64,000 bases of DNA from an uncultured Erythrobacter sp. (GTDB lineage Bacteria > Pseudomonadota > Alphaproteobacteria > Sphingomonadales > Sphingomonadaceae): the NCBI GenBank assembly GCA_947501005.1, contig CANMTU010000001.1, positions 1,388,501 to 1,452,500 on the forward strand, written 5' to 3'. Positions 10,439 to 22,674 of the stretch are shown one piece after another. The notes under the pieces are model-generated. The model had not been told where the DNA came from. It saw only the letters and a list, made by a program, of their open reading frames with translations, and ran no database searches. The position numbers were made by a program, and so were the translations under genes. Numbering within the stretch: position 1 is the first letter of the stretch; every line of letters begins with the position of its first letter.

Positions 10439-11130
10439 CCCGCCGCGGGATCGGCCGGGCGCTGGCATGGATCCTGGCCGGCGTGGCGGCGCTGGTGGCG
10501 GCATTCCTGCTCGCCGCCTGGATCGGCAGCGCGATTCCGCGCAATCCAGGCTGGCAGGAGCCTGCCACCGGCATCCCCATCATGATCGAGAGCAACGGCG
10601 TGCATACCGGCCTTGTCCTGCCCATCGTGACCGATATCAAGGACTGGCGAACCACCTTCCCCTCCGCCGGCGCGCCGCGCGTCGAGGATGGCTGGATGCC
10701 GACCCATATCGCGATCGGCTGGGGCGAGAAGGAGGTGTTCCTCAACACCCCGACATGGTCCGACCTCAAGTTGTCCACCGCGCTGCGGATCGCGACGCGC
10801 GGCGGCGAAGGGCTGGTCCGCGTGAGCCACTACGTCAATCCGCAACCCTCGCCCTACCACCGCCGCATCCTGCTGCGGCCCGAGGAATATGCCCGGCTGA
10901 CGCGGCGCGTCGAGGCGATGCTGCCCCCCTTGCCGCCCGGTGCCCGGCGCCGGTCCTATACCGGCTTCGATCCCACGGCGCACAATTACGATGCGAGCGG
11001 GCGTTACACCCTCACCAACACCTGCAACCAGTGGACCAGCGACACGCTGGCGCATGCCGGAGTCAGGATCGGGGCGTGGACGCCGTTTGCGGGCGGGGTG
11101 ATGAAGTGGTTTCCGCCGCGGGGCCGCTAG
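10435..11130 (+). CDS. DUF2459 / TIGR02117 family protein
   Basis: 231 residues with one N-terminal membrane anchor (about residues 8-32) and an extracytoplasmic domain. Family marks are ESNGVHTGLVLP, HIAIGWGEKEVF, DLKLSTALRI and NTCNQWTSDTLAHAG. The conserved His (VHTG) preceding the conserved Cys (TCNQW) resembles circularly permuted papain-like NlpC/P60 enzymes; this is my inference. The GTG at 10435 overlaps the prmA stop (GTGA). A GTG at 10411 adds eight residues and is an alternative, with a poorly spaced GGAG. The 3' end overlaps the convergent beta-lactamase by 68 nt. Confidence 0.82.
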   Translation: MTRRGIGRALAWILAGVAALVAAFLLAAWIGSAIPRNPGWQEPATGIPIMIESNGVHTGLVLPIVTDIKDWRTTFPSAGAPRVEDGWMPTHIAIGWGEKEVFLNTPTWSDLKLSTALRIATRGGEGLVRVSHYVNPQPSPYHRRILLRPEEYARLTRRVEAMLPPLPPGARRRSYTGFDPTAHNYDASGRYTLTNTCNQWTSDTLAHAGVRIGAWTPFAGGVMKWFPPRGR

Positions 11131-12205
11131 GCGCCAACCCCTCGTCATAGGCGACGACCGCTTTGGTCACCGCCTGCATCATCGCGAACCGCTCGGCATA
11201 GGAACTGCGGGTGCGCTGGATGAAGACGGCGACGCCATATGCACGGCCGCTTGGGGAGAACAGGATGGCGACGTCGTTATAGCCTGATTGCTCGCCGTCA
11301 TAGACCTGTCCGGTGCCCGTCTTGTGCGCGATCCGCCAGCCCGGCGGCACCCCGCCCTTCAGCCTTTGCGGCCCGCTCTTGGTCCGCTGCATGATCCCGA
11401 CCAGCAATTCGGTCGCCCGGGTCGACAGGAGGTCGCCGCGCGCGAGCCTCGCCAGCGCTTCGGCCATGCCGCCGGCTGTCGCCCCGTCGACAGGATCGGC
11501 GAGGTAGGCTTCGAACGCCGCCTTGCGTCGCTCCGCCGGAACCGCCTCGCGCGCATCGTAGAAGCCCCGGCCGACGGAAAAGCTAAGCCGCCATTCGAGA
11601 CCGGCGATGGCGCTCTGCTTGGTGCGTTCGTCGGCACCGAAAGCGATGCCCTGCAGGTGGTTCCTGGCGATGAATTTGTCGACCGCCTTCGCCCCGCCGA
11701 CCCGGCGCAGGATGCGGTCGTTCGCGGTGTTGTCGCTCTGCGTGATGGCGCGAACCATCAGGTCGCCATAGGTGGTGACGAACTGGCCCTTGGCCTTCAC
11801 GATCTCGCGGATCGGCTGGTGGAACAGGGTCAGGTCCTCAGCTTGCAGGATGACCGGTTCCGACAATCGCAATTTGCCCCGATCCGCCAGGTCGAGCGCG
11901 GTGAGCGAAACCCACAGTTTGCTCACGCTCTGCTGCGGCATCGGCGTATCCGCATTGTAGCCCATCACCGCCTCGCTCTGCGCTTCGGCGACGCCGATGC
12001 CGACCACACCGGGAAACGGTTCGCCGATCGCCGCCAGCCTGGCCTCCATCGCCTCCTGCTCGGGCGAGAGGGTCATCAGCGGGATCGGCGCGCTGTCGAT
12101 CCGCACATGGCGTACTTCGGCGCCGGGCTCTGGAATGCAGGTCGCGAGCAGGAAGATGCCCGAGAAGGACAGCAGAAGGAAGGCGACGAGAAAGGTACGG
12201 GACAC
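11063..12205 (-). CDS. Class A-type serine beta-lactamase homologue
   Basis: 380 residues with an N-terminal hydrophobic export signal ending near LLATC. That is an imperfect lipobox, so lipidation is uncertain. The serine penicillin-recognition motifs are all present: SxxK as Ser93-Val-Ser-Lys96, SDN at 157-159 and KTG at 295-297. Glu193 in ADERTKQS falls 36 residues after the SDN serine, the spacing of the class A general base (Glu166), but the usual ExxLN is not conserved. It is longer than TEM-type enzymes (about 290). It may hydrolyse beta-lactams or be a penicillin-binding relative. It lies 43 bp from ligA on the same strand. Confidence 0.82.
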   Translation of the reverse strand: MSRTFLVAFLLLSFSGIFLLATCIPEPGAEVRHVRIDSAPIPLMTLSPEQEAMEARLAAIGEPFPGVVGIGVAEAQSEAVMGYNADTPMPQQSVSKLWVSLTALDLADRGKLRLSEPVILQAEDLTLFHQPIREIVKAKGQFVTTYGDLMVRAITQSDNTANDRILRRVGGAKAVDKFIARNHLQGIAFGADERTKQSAIAGLEWRLSFSVGRGFYDAREAVPAERRKAAFEAYLADPVDGATAGGMAEALARLARGDLLSTRATELLVGIMQRTKSGPQRLKGGVPPGWRIAHKTGTGQVYDGEQSGYNDVAILFSPSGRAYGVAVFIQRTRSSYAERFAMMQAVTKAVVAYDEGLAPSGPAAETTSSPRPQTASTPRS

Positions 12206-12248
12206 GGCGGCGCGCTAGATGACGGAGGGCTTGCGGGTTTGCAACGGC

Positions 12249-15967
<3,719 letters not shown>

Positions 15968-16222
15968 TGCGCCCGCCCGCTCTATACAAGCGCGGCTCCC
16001 CCGTCACCGGGCAAGCGCGTTCGGCGGTGAATTAGTGGTCGAGGCCGCGTGCGCGCCGGCGGTGAGCCCGGCATGGGTCCAGCGCGGGATCGGCATGTGC
16101 CGGGGCCCCCGGCTACTCGATCAGCGAGAAATCGGCGGGATCTTTAGATACACGCAGTCCGGGTCCGTGAGTTCGGCGGTCCCGAAAGTTTGCAACGTCG
16201 CAAAGAGGCCCGCTCCTTCGAC
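15968..16222. other. Intergenic region upstream of recN
   Basis: 255 bases between recN and the small ORF at 16223. I see no convincing coding sequence on either strand. A short GC palindrome sits near 16097-16112 without a T-run, so it is not a clear terminator. The recN promoter is likely here, but I cannot point to a convincing -35/-10 pair. Confidence 0.5.
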
Positions 16223-16462
16223 CTAGTTATAGGGCGCGCGCAGGATCGTGGCGGCGAACCGGCCTTGTTCGAGGGCAGCGGGATGGCTGTCGATGGCGAG
16301 GCGAAGGCTGGAAAGCCCGGGCCGGTCGTGCGTGCCGTCAAGCGTGCCGCCGGTCCGCCCAGTTCCGGTGTCAGCGCTTGCCGATACGCTTGCGAAGGCG
16401 GCCATGAGCGGCAGGAGAATAGAAAGATACGGCCTGGCAAGAGGCCAGCGACAGCCCCTCAA
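16223..16462 (-). CDS. Hypothetical small secreted protein
   Basis: 79 codons between bamD and recN, starting at a TTG (16462). The first 31 residues form a plausible Sec signal peptide: basic start, hydrophobic core YLSILLPLMAAFA, and a cleavage-like SASA before DTG. The mature part would be about 48 residues with no family I recognise and no cysteines. An AGGG lies a few bases before the TTG, which is close spacing. Overlapping ORFs exist in other frames, so this may be chance. The signal peptide and position in an otherwise empty 528 bp gap are the reasons to list it. Confidence 0.33.
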   Translation of the reverse strand: MRGCRWPLARPYLSILLPLMAAFASVSASADTGTGRTGGTLDGTHDRPGLSSLRLAIDSHPAALEQGRFAATILRAPYN

Positions 16463-16495
16463 TTCCCTGATTTCGGTTAATCCCGCTGCAAACGG

Positions 16496-17293
16496 TCAGC
16501 TGGCGTTGACGCCTTGCGCATGATCCTCGACCAGCGCGTAGGCCTTTTCATACCACGCATTGCCCGGATAGTTCGCCCCCAGCACAGCGGCATACTTCAC
16601 CGCTTCGGCCGGAATGCCCAGCGCGAGGCTGGTCTCGGTCAGCCGATAGAGCGCCTCGGGTGCGTGGCTGGTGGTCTGGAAATTGTCGACCACGTTCTGG
16701 AAACGGATCTGCGCCGCAATCCACCGGCCCGACCGCTCGTAATAGCGCCCGATCTCCATCTCCTTGCCGGCCAGGTGATCCTGCACGAGGTCGATCTTGA
16801 GCGAGGCATCGGAGGCATAATTGCTGTTGGGGAAGCGGCGCACCACTTCGCGCAGGGCGGTCAGCGCCTGTTCGGTGATCTTCTGGTCCCGTTCAACATC
16901 ACTGATCTGCTCGTAATAGGACAGGGCGATGAGATAGAAGGCGTAGGGCGCATCCTTGTTGCCGGGATGAATCGACAGGAAGCGCTGCGCCGCCTGGATC
17001 GACTGGTTGTAATCTGCCGCGACGTAATAGCTGAACGCGCTCATCAACTGGGCCCGGCGCGCCCACGGCGAATAGGGGTGCTGCCGCTCCACCTCGTCGA
17101 ACAGGGCGGCGGCCAGTGCCGGCTGATTGCGATCGAGCCGCGACTTCGCCTCGCTGTAGAGCGATTCCACGTCGCGCGCGACATAGGCGGTATCCTTGGG
17201 GCGGTTGTTGCCGCCGCCACACGCCGCCAGCATAGTGGTTGCTGCAAGCGTCGCAATAGCGATCGAGCGGACGGAGCGCGAATGTCTGGTCAT
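16496..17293 (-). CDS. bamD: Outer membrane assembly lipoprotein BamD
   Basis: 265 residues. The signal peptide ends in a lipobox MLAACGGG (Cys25). Five TPR-type repeats follow, including YSPWARRAQLMSAFSYYVA, KDAPYAFYLIALSYYEQI and MEIGRYYERSGRWIAAQIRF, the BamD pattern. BamD is the essential lipoprotein partner of BamA in beta-barrel insertion into the outer membrane. It lies 60 bp from proB on the same strand and upstream of the small ORF and recN. Confidence 0.96.
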   Translation of the reverse strand: MTRHSRSVRSIAIATLAATTMLAACGGGNNRPKDTAYVARDVESLYSEAKSRLDRNQPALAAALFDEVERQHPYSPWARRAQLMSAFSYYVAADYNQSIQAAQRFLSIHPGNKDAPYAFYLIALSYYEQISDVERDQKITEQALTALREVVRRFPNSNYASDASLKIDLVQDHLAGKEMEIGRYYERSGRWIAAQIRFQNVVDNFQTTSHAPEALYRLTETSLALGIPAEAVKYAAVLGANYPGNAWYEKAYALVEDHAQGVNAS

Positions 17294-17353
17294 AGGGCGC
17301 AGCCTATAGCCAGCGCCCCGCTTAACGCCAAGTGAAGTTGTCCCCCCGCTGCC

Positions 17354-18541
17354 TCAACCGCGATCAAGGGGCGAACCTTCGCCCGGCGTCGTCACCTCGT
17401 ACACCATGCTGGACGGGGCATCCCATTGCAGGTGATGGCTTTGCAGCATTACGAGATTGTTGAACCGCACCACCTCACCCTTGCTGCGATAGCCGAGCAA
17501 TTGTTCGGCCGGCGTATCGGGGTTGACGGTGAGGACGCGCATTTCTTCCGAGGTAAAATCGCTGAGGCCGCGGGCCAGTTCGTTGCCCCGCTGGTCGTAG
17601 ATATGCAGCACGTCGCCGCGGGTGAAATCCCCGTCCATCGACACGATGTCCTCGCGCGAGATCGGCCGATCCTCCTCGCCCAGCCGCGCGGCGGCGGCAT
17701 CGTTCAGGACGAGGCTGCCGGCCATCTGCAACCGGTTCGCGATCCAGCTGTCCCAACCCGACAGGGGGTTGGGGTTGGCCAGCACCTTGGTCGAACGCCG
17801 CTCGCCCGACAGGACGGTGGAGAGCGGGCGATCGACCTCGCCCTGCGCGATCCACGTGGTCACCCCCGCTTCCTGCGCCATGTTGGCCGCCTGCAGCTTG
17901 GTCGCCATGCCGCCGGTGCCGAGCGTGCTCTTGCCCTTCGTCGCATCCATGTAGTCGCTCACATCCTCGACCTCGGGCACGAACTGCGCCTCGGGATCGT
18001 CGGGATTGCGATCGTACAGCCCGTCGACGCCGGTGAGGATGATCAGGTCGCTCGCCCCAACCATTTGCGCGACCTTGGCCGCCAGCCGGTCGTTGTCGCC
18101 GACGCGGATCTGTTCGGTGGTGATGGAATCGTTCTCGTTGACGATCGGCACGACGCCGGCCTCGAACAGGCGGTGGACGGTGTTGCGCGTGTTGAGGAAG
18201 CGGCGATGATCCTCGAAATCGCCGAGCGTCAGGAGGATCTGCGCGATTTCAAACCCGTATTCGTGGCCGACCTGCTTGTAGGCATTGAGGAGCAGGGGCA
18301 TGCCGCATGCCGCCGCCGCCTGCTTGTCGCTCACCCCCGCCGTCTCAGGCGTGACACCGACGATCCGCAGACCCAAAGCGACCGAACCCGATGAGCACAG
18401 GATCACGCTCCACCCGTCGGCCCGCAATCTCGCCACATCCTCGAGAAGTCGTTGCAGGAACCCAAACCGCGGGGTTAGCAGATCCTGATTGGCCAGCAGG
18501 GCCGACCCGATCTTGATTACGATGCTTCGTCTATCCGTCAC
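17354..18541 (-). CDS. proB: Glutamate 5-kinase
   Basis: 395 residues from a GTG at 18541. It phosphorylates glutamate with ATP, the first step of proline synthesis. The amino-acid-kinase domain shows IVIKIGSALL, CSSGSVALG, VNENDSITT, GDNDRLAAKVA and GTGGMATKLQAA. A C-terminal PUA domain begins about residue 285, as in E. coli ProB. It is divergent from proA (293 bp apart) and reads from a promoter overlapping proA's. Confidence 0.97.
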   Translation of the reverse strand: MTDRRSIVIKIGSALLANQDLLTPRFGFLQRLLEDVARLRADGWSVILCSSGSVALGLRIVGVTPETAGVSDKQAAAACGMPLLLNAYKQVGHEYGFEIAQILLTLGDFEDHRRFLNTRNTVHRLFEAGVVPIVNENDSITTEQIRVGDNDRLAAKVAQMVGASDLIILTGVDGLYDRNPDDPEAQFVPEVEDVSDYMDATKGKSTLGTGGMATKLQAANMAQEAGVTTWIAQGEVDRPLSTVLSGERRSTKVLANPNPLSGWDSWIANRLQMAGSLVLNDAAAARLGEEDRPISREDIVSMDGDFTRGDVLHIYDQRGNELARGLSDFTSEEMRVLTVNPDTPAEQLLGYRSKGEVVRFNNLVMLQSHHLQWDAPSSMVYEVTTPGEGSPLDRG

Positions 18542-18561
18542 GCGACATTCAACCTATCAGC

Positions 18562-18590
18562 TTGTAATTTTACGTTCGATGTTGTATAAG
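18562..18590 (+). promoter_or_regulatory. Candidate sigma-70-type promoter for proA
   Basis: TTGTAA at 18562-18567 and TATAAG at 18585-18590 with a 17 bp spacer, inside an unusually AT-rich patch of this GC-rich genome. It would start transcription near 18597 and leave a leader of about 238 nt before proA. Seen in the sequence; function is inferred. Confidence 0.5.
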
Positions 18591-18610
18591 AATATTACGC
18601 AAGGTGACAA
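18583..18610 (-). promoter_or_regulatory. Candidate sigma-70-type promoter for proB
   Basis: On the minus strand, TTGTCA (plus bases 18605-18610) and TATACA (18583-18588) with a 16 bp spacer. Its -10 box overlaps the proA -10 box on the other strand, so the two promoters are face to face over the same DNA. The leader to the proB GTG would be about 35 nt. Confidence 0.5.
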
Positions 18611-18834
18611 GGCAGGGCGGCGGTATTCATTTGCCCTGCCCCCTCATTTCCGTAGCTTATTGAAGCGATCCGCCCGGCAGTTTGCAAGGGGGCCGCGATC
18701 ATCCCGCGCGAAGGCTGGAACCAGTCGCCCCGGCACAGGCTTTATCCGATGCCGCGCCCGTTGATCCGAGCATCAGTCAATTCCGCCCGGTCGAGGTCCT
18801 CGCGATCTCCCGGCCCAACCGAAGAAGGACCGTT
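18598..18834 (+). other. Leader region of proA
   Basis: About 237 bases between the predicted start of transcription and the proA ATG. An open frame continues upstream of proA through most of this stretch, but its peptide is Pro/Arg-rich, has only a weak TTG start and matches nothing in the family, so I treat it as untranslated. The proA ribosome binding site AAGGA sits at the end. I recognise no riboswitch. Confidence 0.4.
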
Positions 18835-20100
18835 ATGAACGACCAGACCCTCGATCCGCAAATCCACATTCACGAACTCGGCAGCCGCGCCCGCGCCGCG
18901 TCGCGCAAATTGCTGACCGCGTCGAGCGAGCAGAAGAACACCGCGCTGCGCGAAGCCGCTTCGGCGCTGCGGTCGCGGATGGATGAATTGCTGGCGGCGA
19001 ATGGCGAGGATGTTTCCGGGGTCGAGGGTTCGAAGCCCGAAAGCTTCATCGACCGGCTGCGGCTTACCCGCGACCGGGTCGAGGGCATGGCCGGTGCGCT
19101 GGAGGAAATTGCCGAACTGCCCGACCCTGTCGGCCGCGAACTGGCGACGTTCGAACGGCCCAACGGCCTGAAGATCGAGCGGGTGGCAGTGCCGATCGGA
19201 GTCATCGGCATGATCTACGAATCGCGCCCCAATGTCGGCGCCGACGCTTCGGCCCTGTGCCTCAAATCAGGCAATGCGATCATTCTTCGCGGCGGCAGCG
19301 AAAGCCGCCACTCCACCCGCGTCATCGTCGAATGCATGCAGGCGGGGCTGGAGGCAGCGGGCTTGCCCAAAGACGCGGTGCAGACCGTCGGCACCACCGA
19401 CCGGGCCGCCGTGGCGGCGCTGCTGAAGGCGGACGAATTCGTCGACCTGGTGATCCCGCGCGGCGGGCGCGGGCTTGTCGAACTGGTGCGCGACCAGGCG
19501 AGCGTGCCCACCCTGCTCCACCTCGACGGCAACTGCCATTCCTACATCCACGAAGCCGCCGATATCGACAAGGCCGTCGCCGTCGTGCGCAACGCCAAGT
19601 TGCGCCGCACCGGCATTTGCGGCGCGACCGAAAGCATTGTGATCGACCGCGCGATCGCCGAAACCGCCGTCCCGAAAATCGCCGAGGCGATGAGCGGCGA
19701 CTGCGAACTGCGCGGCGACGAAGAGGCAGTGAAGATCGATGGCCGGCTGAAGCCCGCCAACGACGATGATTGGGACACCGAATATCTCGACCAGATCGCC
19801 TCGGTGAAGATCGTCGGCGGGCTCGATGAAGGCATCGCCTGGGTCGAGGAGCATTCCAGCCACCACACCGACGCGATCCTGACGGAGGACGACGAAGCCG
19901 CGCGCAAGTTCCTCCTCTCGATCGACAGTGCGGTGGTGATGCACAACGCCTCGACCCAGTTCTCCGACGGCGGGGAATTCGGCATGGGCGCCGAGATCGG
20001 CATCGCGACCGGCAAGATGCACGCTCGCGGTCCGGTGGGGCTGGAGCAATTGTGCAGCTTCAAATATCTCGTTCATGGCGATGGGCAGGTGCGCGCCTGA
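18835..20100 (+). CDS. proA: Glutamate-5-semialdehyde dehydrogenase (gamma-glutamyl phosphate reductase)
   Basis: 421 residues. It reduces gamma-glutamyl phosphate with NADPH in proline synthesis, the step after ProB. Family marks: [55 protein letters not shown], the catalytic cysteine in [11 protein letters not shown] (usually RTGVCNALE), and [27 protein letters not shown] near the end. The ATG has AAGGA seven bases upstream. The gene is divergent from proB instead of being in one proBA operon. Confidence 0.97.
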   Translation: MNDQTLDPQIHIHELGSRARAASRKLLTASSEQKNTALREAASALRSRMDELLAANGEDVSGVEGSKPESFIDRLRLTRDRVEGMAGALEEIAELPDPVGRELATFERPNGLKIERVAVPIGVIGMIYESRPNVGADASALCLKSGNAIILRGGSESRHSTRVIVECMQAGLEAAGLPKDAVQTVGTTDRAAVAALLKADEFVDLVIPRGGRGLVELVRDQASVPTLLHLDGNCHSYIHEAADIDKAVAVVRNAKLRRTGICGATESIVIDRAIAETAVPKIAEAMSGDCELRGDEEAVKIDGRLKPANDDDWDTEYLDQIASVKIVGGLDEGIAWVEEHSSHHTDAILTEDDEAARKFLLSIDSAVVMHNASTQFSDGGEFGMGAEIGIATGKMHARGPVGLEQLCSFKYLVHGDGQVRA

Positions 20101-20213
20101 GCCGACTTTCTCGGAACGATTAGTTTCTGCCACGTTTTTGCCATGAACCGCCGGTTCATTCGGGCGCCGCTTTCAGCGCGCCGGAAACGATGCGAAGAAA
20201 AGGTATCCAACCT

Positions 20214-20711
20214 ATGAAACGTGTATTTGCCAGCCTCGCGGCCGCCTCCGCCCTGACCCTTGCCGCATGTGGCGGCGGCGCGGAAGAAGCCGAGCCGATG
20301 GCCGAGGACACCGCCGCGATGGACACCACGATGACCGAGCCCGTGGCCGGTGCCGGTCAGGTTACCGTCACCATCAATGGCGTGCAGCCGGGCGATGCGC
20401 CGCTGCTCGTCGCACTGCAGGGTGAAGGCAACTTCCTCCAGTCCGCCGGTGCCTATACCAAGCAGGTCGATGCGACCGGCGAAAGCGTGACGGCGACGTT
20501 CGACGGCGTGACGCCAGGCAGCTACGTCGCCGCCGTTGTCCACGACGCAAACACCGATGGTGCCATCAATATCGGCGAAACCGGTCCGGACGAACCCTGG
20601 GGCATCAGCGGTTCGCCGCAGACCGCCGGCGCGCCCGAATTCACGCCCGCTGCGTTCCAGGTGACCGAGACCGGGGGCCAGGCCACCGTTTCGCTCAACT
20701 ACGACCAGTAA
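20214..20711 (+). CDS. DUF2141 family lipoprotein
   Basis: 165 residues. A signal peptide with lipobox TLAACGGG (Cys17-18 region) is followed by an acidic Ala/Glu/Thr linker. The single beta-rich domain has the DUF2141 pattern: VTVTINGVQPGDAPLLVAL, FDGVTPGSYVAAVVHDAN, then DGAINIGETGPDEPWGISG. Function of the family is unknown; it is exported and probably anchored to a membrane. An in-frame ATG at 20190 was rejected because the signal begins at MKRVFA. A strong terminator follows. Confidence 0.85.
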   Translation: MKRVFASLAAASALTLAACGGGAEEAEPMAEDTAAMDTTMTEPVAGAGQVTVTINGVQPGDAPLLVALQGEGNFLQSAGAYTKQVDATGESVTATFDGVTPGSYVAAVVHDANTDGAINIGETGPDEPWGISGSPQTAGAPEFTPAAFQVTETGGQATVSLNYDQ

Positions 20712-20732
20712 GCGACCGACCATCAAGCGAAA

Positions 20733-20765
20733 GGGCCGCGGGGATCATTCCTCGCGGCCCTTTTT
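20733..20765 (+). terminator. Rho-independent terminator after the DUF2141 gene
   Basis: GGGCCGCG (20733-20740) pairs with CGCGGCCC (20753-20760), extended by further pairs around a TCAT loop and followed by TTTTT at 20761. On the minus strand it is followed by only three T's, so it may serve lepA weakly as well. Confidence 0.85.
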
Positions 20766-20804
20766 CGTGTGTTCTGTCGGCGTCAAGCGGCGGGGTAGCC
20801 TGCC

Positions 20805-22622
20805 CTATTCCTCGCCCATCCGCAGGGCGGCAATGAAGGCTTCCTGCGGGATGCTGACATTGCCGTATTCGCGCATCCGGGCCTTGCCCTTCTTCTGCTT
20901 GTCGAGCAGCTTTTTCTTGCGGCTGATGTCGCCGCCATAGCATTTGGCGGTCACGTCCTTGCGCAGCGCGGCGATCGTCTCGCGCGCAATCACCTTGCCG
21001 CCGATCGCGGCCTGGATCGGGATCTTGAACAGGTGGCGCGGGATGAGATCCTTCAGCCGCTCGCACATGCCCCGGCCCCGCTCCTCCGCCACGCTGCGGT
21101 GCACGATCAGCGAGAGCGCATCGACCGGCTCGTTGTTGACGAGGATGTTCATCTTCACGAGGTCGCCTTCGCGCAGGCCGATCTGCTCGTAGTCGAAGCT
21201 GGCATAGCCGCGGCTGATGCTTTTCAGCCGGTCGTAGAAGTCGAACACCACCTCGTTCAGCGGCAGCTCGTAGCTCACCTGCGCCCGTCCGCCGACATAG
21301 GTGAGGTCGGTCTGGATGCCGCGCCGGTCCTGGCACAGCTTGAGGATCGAGCCGAGATATTCGTCGGGCGTGTAGATCGTCGCCTTGATCCACGGCTCCT
21401 CGATCCACTCGATGCGGTTGGGATCGGGATAGTCGGCGGGGTTGTGCAGTTCCATCACCCGCGCCTCCTCGTTCTTGGTATGCCCAAGCTGGAGGCGATA
21501 GACGACCGAAGGCGCGGTGGTGATGAGGTCGAGATCGTATTCGCGGGTCAGTCGCTCCTGAATGATCTCGAGGTGCAGCAGGCCGAGAAAGCCCGCGCGA
21601 AACCCGAAACCCAGCGCGGCGGAGCTTTCCATCTCGAAACTGAAGCTCGCATCGTTGAGGCGCAACTTGCCGATGCTCTCGCGCAGTTTCTCGAAATCGG
21701 CGGCATCGACCGGAAAGAGGCCGCAGAACACCACCGGCTGCACTTCCTTGTAGCCCGGCAGCGCCGTGTCCGCCCCGCCCTTCACCGTGGTGATCGTGTC
21801 GCCGACCTTGGCCTGTTCCACTTCCTTGATCTGCGCGGTGATGAAGCCGATCTCGCCCGGTCCGAGTTCGGGCAGGTCGATCCGCTTGGGCGTGAAGGCG
21901 CCGACCCGGTCGACCAGGTGCTGCGTGCCGCCCTGCATGAAGCGCACGTTGAGCCCCTTGTGCAGATAACCGTCCATCACCCGGACGAGGATGACCACGC
22001 CTAGATACGGATCGTACCAGCTGTCGACCAGCAACGCCTTGAGCGGCGCATCGCGGTCGCCCGTGGGGGCGGGAATGCGCTTCACCAACGCCTCGAGCGT
22101 GTCCTCGATTCCGATGCCGGATTTCGCGCTGGTCAGCACCGCGTCGCTGGCGTCGAGGCCGATGATGTCCTCGATCTCGGCCTTGACCTTGTCGGGCTCG
22201 GCGGCGGGCAGGTCGATCTTGTTGATGACCGGCACGATCTCGTGGTTGTGTTCGATCGACTGGTACACGTTGGCGAGCGTCTGCGCCTCGACCCCCTGCG
22301 CCGCGTCCACCACCAGCAGCGCGCCTTCGCAAGCGGCGAGGCTGCGGCTGACCTCGTAGGCGAAATCGACGTGGCCGGGCGTGTCCATCAGGTTGAGCTC
22401 GTAGGTCTCGCCGTCCTTCGCGGTGTAGTTCAGGCGCACGGTCTGCGCCTTGATGGTGATCCCGCGCTCCTTCTCGATATCCATGTTGTCGAGCACCTGC
22501 TCGCTCATCTCGCGGTCGGTCAGGCCGCCGCATTGCTGGATCAGCCGATCGGCCAGCGTAGACTTGCCGTGGTCGATATGGGCGATGATGGAGAAATTGC
22601 GGATCTTGGAAAGGTCGGTCAT
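20805..22622 (-). CDS. lepA: Elongation factor 4 (LepA)
   Basis: 605 residues, standard length. This ribosome-bound GTPase back-translocates or remodels stalled elongation complexes. N-terminal G domain: HIDHGKSTL (P-loop), DTPGHVDF (G3), NKIDLP (G4). Then EF-G-like domains II, III and V, and the LepA-specific C-terminal domain ending in [19 protein letters not shown]. The ATG at 22622 gives [19 protein letters not shown]. The upstream in-frame extension is basic junk and was rejected. Confidence 0.97.
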   Translation of the reverse strand: MTDLSKIRNFSIIAHIDHGKSTLADRLIQQCGGLTDREMSEQVLDNMDIEKERGITIKAQTVRLNYTAKDGETYELNLMDTPGHVDFAYEVSRSLAACEGALLVVDAAQGVEAQTLANVYQSIEHNHEIVPVINKIDLPAAEPDKVKAEIEDIIGLDASDAVLTSAKSGIGIEDTLEALVKRIPAPTGDRDAPLKALLVDSWYDPYLGVVILVRVMDGYLHKGLNVRFMQGGTQHLVDRVGAFTPKRIDLPELGPGEIGFITAQIKEVEQAKVGDTITTVKGGADTALPGYKEVQPVVFCGLFPVDAADFEKLRESIGKLRLNDASFSFEMESSAALGFGFRAGFLGLLHLEIIQERLTREYDLDLITTAPSVVYRLQLGHTKNEEARVMELHNPADYPDPNRIEWIEEPWIKATIYTPDEYLGSILKLCQDRRGIQTDLTYVGGRAQVSYELPLNEVVFDFYDRLKSISRGYASFDYEQIGLREGDLVKMNILVNNEPVDALSLIVHRSVAEERGRGMCERLKDLIPRHLFKIPIQAAIGGKVIARETIAALRKDVTAKCYGGDISRKKKLLDKQKKGKARMREYGNVSIPQEAFIAALRMGEE

Positions 22623-22674
22623 TATGCGGGCGCGTGTAGCGCCGCCGCCCGCCCCTGTCAGCCGCTTTCGCGCG

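Noticed and set aside
16097..16112. GC palindrome GCCGGGGCCCCCGGC as a terminator
   Set aside because: No T-run on either strand and no gene ends beside it.
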